NCBI GenBank assembly: GCA_020740775.1
Contig: JAHEWK010000001.1
Span: 4,650,001-4,714,000, forward strand
DNA from: Ilyonectria destructans
Lineage: Eukaryota > Ascomycota > Sordariomycetes > Hypocreales > Nectriaceae
Direction: 5' to 3'
Length of the DNA: 64,000 bases
The notes under the pieces: generated by a model
Databases searched by the model: none
Told to the model about the DNA's origin: nothing
What the model saw: only the letters and a program-made list of their open reading frames with translations
Shown: one piece after another, positions 61,400-64,000 of the stretch
How positions within the stretch are numbered: position 1 is the stretch's first letter
How the letters are laid out: each line of letters starts with the position of its first letter
Translations under genes and position numbers: made by a program

Positions 61400-61665
61400 A
61401 AGCGTATTCCATGTTGGGAGCATGTTAGGACCATTTACGACGGTAGATATACAGGTATATGCGCACCTCATCATTGCGGCGTTAATTTGGTATTGGTATC
61501 TATATTCTACTCTGCATTCGATTCTCGTAACACCATTCCGTCCCTAGAAGTAAATAATAATCACCTCTATGTATTTCAACTCCTCACTGAAGCTCCCTCT
61601 CGTGGGCCAAAATATGCAATATGGCTTCCAAATGGTATATTGATGAGAGATTTCTTGCATTTCGC

Positions 61666-63007
61666 TCAAGACTGCGTCTCCCACATGGCCTCCAGCTCTT
61701 TAACGATATGGTTTGAGTGCGTCATGACAAAGTCGTGGCCTCCTGGCAAGACTCTCCACCTAACACTCTCTTCCCCACCAACTAGAGGTAGGGCTTCGCG
61801 GCGGTAGTCATCGAGATCGATGATCTCGTCCGACTTTGCCAAGAAAATTGCCGTGGTGCCGGGCTCACGCTTGGCGAGCTGAGCCCAGCTTTCGTGCTGG
61901 TCGGTGAGGGGTGCGTGGCGGACGCTGGACATGAAGGCAGGGACGAATCCGAGGTGGTGAACCACCATCCAGCGGACATAATCTAAGACACGGCTTTCGA
62001 GAGGCGTAACAGCTTCGCCGGAAGCCGGATCAGCAGCCTCAGCCACAGCGACGTTAGCGGCGGCAGAGACGGCGTCGGCGGTGGGGGTATTGCCCTTGCG
62101 ACCCGACGCAATGGGCTTCTGGAGGCGGCTGCGAGTAGCGATAGCCAGGATGCGCTCAGGGATGAAGCCGGACTTGAAGAGGAACATGGAGACGCGGCCG
62201 AAGGACTCAGCCCGGATGAGACCGGCTGGGGCGAGCAAGACAAGGTCCTTGACGAGGTGGGGGAATGCATTGGCGAAGTGGACAGCGATGCCACCGCCGA
62301 GGGAGTAGCCAATGACGCGTAGGGCCTGGTTGCCAGTCCAAGGGAGCGGGCTGGAGGCAAGGGCTAGGAGCATCTGAGTAACATAAAGGCGGGCATCGTG
62401 TGGGAGGTCTGCCACGCCGTCCGAGAAGCCACGACCGAAGAGGTCCTGGGAGAAATTGTAAGTACAAGTCTCCCTTCTCCAGTGAGAATAATAGGGCCGA
62501 TGACTTACAAAGAGCATCACACGGTAGCCACGCTCCACAAGGGCGTTGGCGATGGGCATGAGGGTGACGCATGGAGTGCTGATTCCGTGGACGAAGAGGA
62601 CTTTCTCGCCCGTCTCAGGGCCAAACTCGTAAACTCGGATGCTACCATACTGCAAGAGAGTCAGGATCTAGTTGGAAAGCAACGCATGGCTCGACATGTG
62701 CAGGCAAGACATGCATCGCGAGAGTTTCGCTTGAAGGTCCGAGAGCCGCGAGGAGGGTGTTACTCACCGGCGTGTCGACGTCTCGCGCACCGGGTAACAG
62801 GCCTGGGTGGTAAACTAGCGCGTCGGAAGACGTAGATGAGTTCGAGTTGGCGGCAGACAAGCCGGAGCCGGTCTTGAGTGGGCTGGGGAGGATCTTGGGA
62901 CGGGCGGGCCAGAGAGCTGCGCGGGCGAGAGCGAGGACACCGACGGTTGCCAAGGCAGCTGTGGTTGCGACGAGCACCGGGCTAGGGAGGTCTGGGGCGG
63001 AGGCCAT
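61666..63007 (-). CDS. alpha/beta hydrolase with N-terminal membrane anchor
   Basis: Three exons (63007-62768, 62649-62509, 62445-61666) give 386 aa. Residues 9-33 are hydrophobic (VATTAALATVGVLALARAAL), a probable signal anchor. The hydrolase fold starts with YGSIRVYEFGPETGEKVLFVHGIST; the HG pair supports the oxyanion hole. The nucleophile elbow is GYSLGG with Ser175. A candidate acidic residue is in KSDEIIDLDDYR and the catalytic His is in LPGGHDFVMTHSN. The lid region between about 215 and 280 is longer than in small esterases. The function could be an esterase, lipase or epoxide-type hydrolase of a membrane substrate; the substrate is unknown. Its 3' end lies 266 bases from that of the ABC transporter gene. 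In other fungi similar proteins are usually annotated only as hydrolases. Confidence 0.87.
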
Positions 63008-64000
63008 GGCTGTGCGGTGTCCTGGTGACGATGCGGCAAAGGGATCTCGGTGAACTCGAAGCTGAAAGTACGTTGAGGGTGTGGAAGAGTGGGCAAGCAA
63101 GGGAGGCTGCGAGAGTCCAGGAACGACTGCAAGTTTCACGGGACGGTGAAACCCGACGGAAAGTTGAGAGCTGAAGCGTGAAAACGAGGCGCCGCCGTCG
63201 TGCTATGTGATTATGCGTGTATGCAAGGCTGAGAAGTAATATGTTGAAATTGCGAAAGCCACCCCCTTCTAGTCAGCAAGCAAGACGCCTCGCGGCCACT
63301 TGGGCGAGTCGGTCACGCCGGCCAAAGTCCCAAGACAGTCAAAGCAAAGGCAATGGAAGGCTGAAGAGAAGCTGAAAAAGCGAAGAATGAATGTGTTGCA
63401 CTTCCAGGCCAAGGCATGTATATGTACCGCACAGTACCGGTACTTGGGGATGAGAAAAAGAAACGAAGGATGACGCCAAAGATGTATGAAGCGGGAGAGA
63501 GGAGCTGAAGGAGCTGAGGAGTATCGGAGCTCTCCTGGGAGGACGGACGCACCTGCCCGCGCTACCTGACATCATACCTAGTTCCCGGCCGGACGGTTCG
63601 GCAGGCCGAGGTTTCGGTGGGGCCCTCTCATGGAGAAGGAACTCACCCACGTGGGTCGTCAGCTGTCCAACCTCTGCACAAACTAGAATAGACGCCATGA
63701 TGGTTGGTCCCAGTGACACGAATAGAGGACAAAAGATGGAGAGGATAGGACAGACTCGGACGCAGGAAAAGACCAATATTCTACCGAGGATCATCTTCCC
63801 CAACTTTAGCTTTAGCTATGCCATACAACAATCTAAACCCGTCTGTATAGCATCCATCGAGCGAATATAACTGTAGTCTTCATATTGCTCTCGGCTTCGT
63901 CCCTGTCAGGATTGTGGCCGCCTGTAATCGAGCCCCAACCGTCATTGCTCATTCAGATCATGTTGTTCATCTTCATGTTAAGTCTCACTATGTACACCGT
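63008..64000. other. right-end region: promoter of the hydrolase gene, no other gene seen
   Basis: No supported ORF. A 12-base palindrome ACCCACGTGGGT lies at 63645-63656, about 640 bases upstream of the hydrolase ATG. Confidence 0.55.
63645..63656. promoter_or_regulatory. 12-base palindrome with CACGTG core
   Basis: ACCCACGTGGGT is a perfect inverted repeat centred on an E-box. It could bind a bHLH factor upstream of the hydrolase gene, or belong to a gene beyond the window. Chance occurrence cannot be excluded. Confidence 0.35.

Overview
The window is nuclear DNA of a filamentous ascomycete. Genes are dense but unlinked in function, and most are cut by short GT-AG introns of about 45-230 bases with CTAAC/CTGAC-type branch sites. 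There are no operons, no ribosome-binding sites and no bacterial signals. The gene set (a Seb1/Msn2-type zinc-finger factor, an LSD1 demethylase with an HMG box, a CRH-type GH16 cell-wall enzyme, a full ABC-B transporter) points to a Sordariomycete, most likely Hypocreales. I cannot name the genus from sequence alone. Exon joins were chosen by reading frame, splice consensus and family alignment, and every multi-exon model closes in frame.

Layout. 1-2.2 kb holds no convincing gene. 2.2-2.8 kb (-) holds a tentative three-exon gene of unknown function. 3.6-6.1 kb (-) is an Hcs1/SMUBP2-type helicase. 6.6-7.8 kb (-) is a DUF202 membrane protein. An AT-rich, repeat-bearing gap at 7.8-9.6 kb precedes a pyridoxal-reductase-like aldo-keto reductase (+). 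Tail-to-tail with it is a Dph6-type diphthine--ammonia ligase (-). The Msn2/Seb1 stress regulator lies at 15.5-17.4 kb (-). A 12-kb stretch without a convincing gene (17.4-29.4 kb) separates it from the GH16/CRH enzyme (+). DNA topoisomerase I (-) and mitochondrial ATP synthase gamma (+) are divergent around a CACGTG palindrome. Then come an LSD1-like histone demethylase (-), Vps33 (-), a UBE2W-like E2 (-), a CaM kinase (+), an unknown conserved-looking protein (-), histidyl-tRNA synthetase (-), a 12-exon ABC-B transporter (+) and an alpha/beta hydrolase (-).

How the genes relate. Most are housekeeping genes: replication and transcription (helicase, Top1, LSD1), translation (HisRS, Dph6), energy (Atp3), vacuolar traffic (Vps33) and ubiquitin transfer. 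Signalling and surface genes (Msn2, CaMK, CRH, ABC transporter) are mixed among them. There is no biosynthetic cluster and no intact transposon. No clearly new multi-gene system is visible. The points most worth following are the two in-frame starts and seven-unit pentapeptide tail of the histidyl-tRNA synthetase, the charged insert in NBD1 of the ABC transporter, the isolated Top1 exon that carries the catalytic tyrosine, the gene-poor 12 kb shared by msn2 and the CRH gene, and the unrecognised gene candidate at 2.2-2.8 kb.
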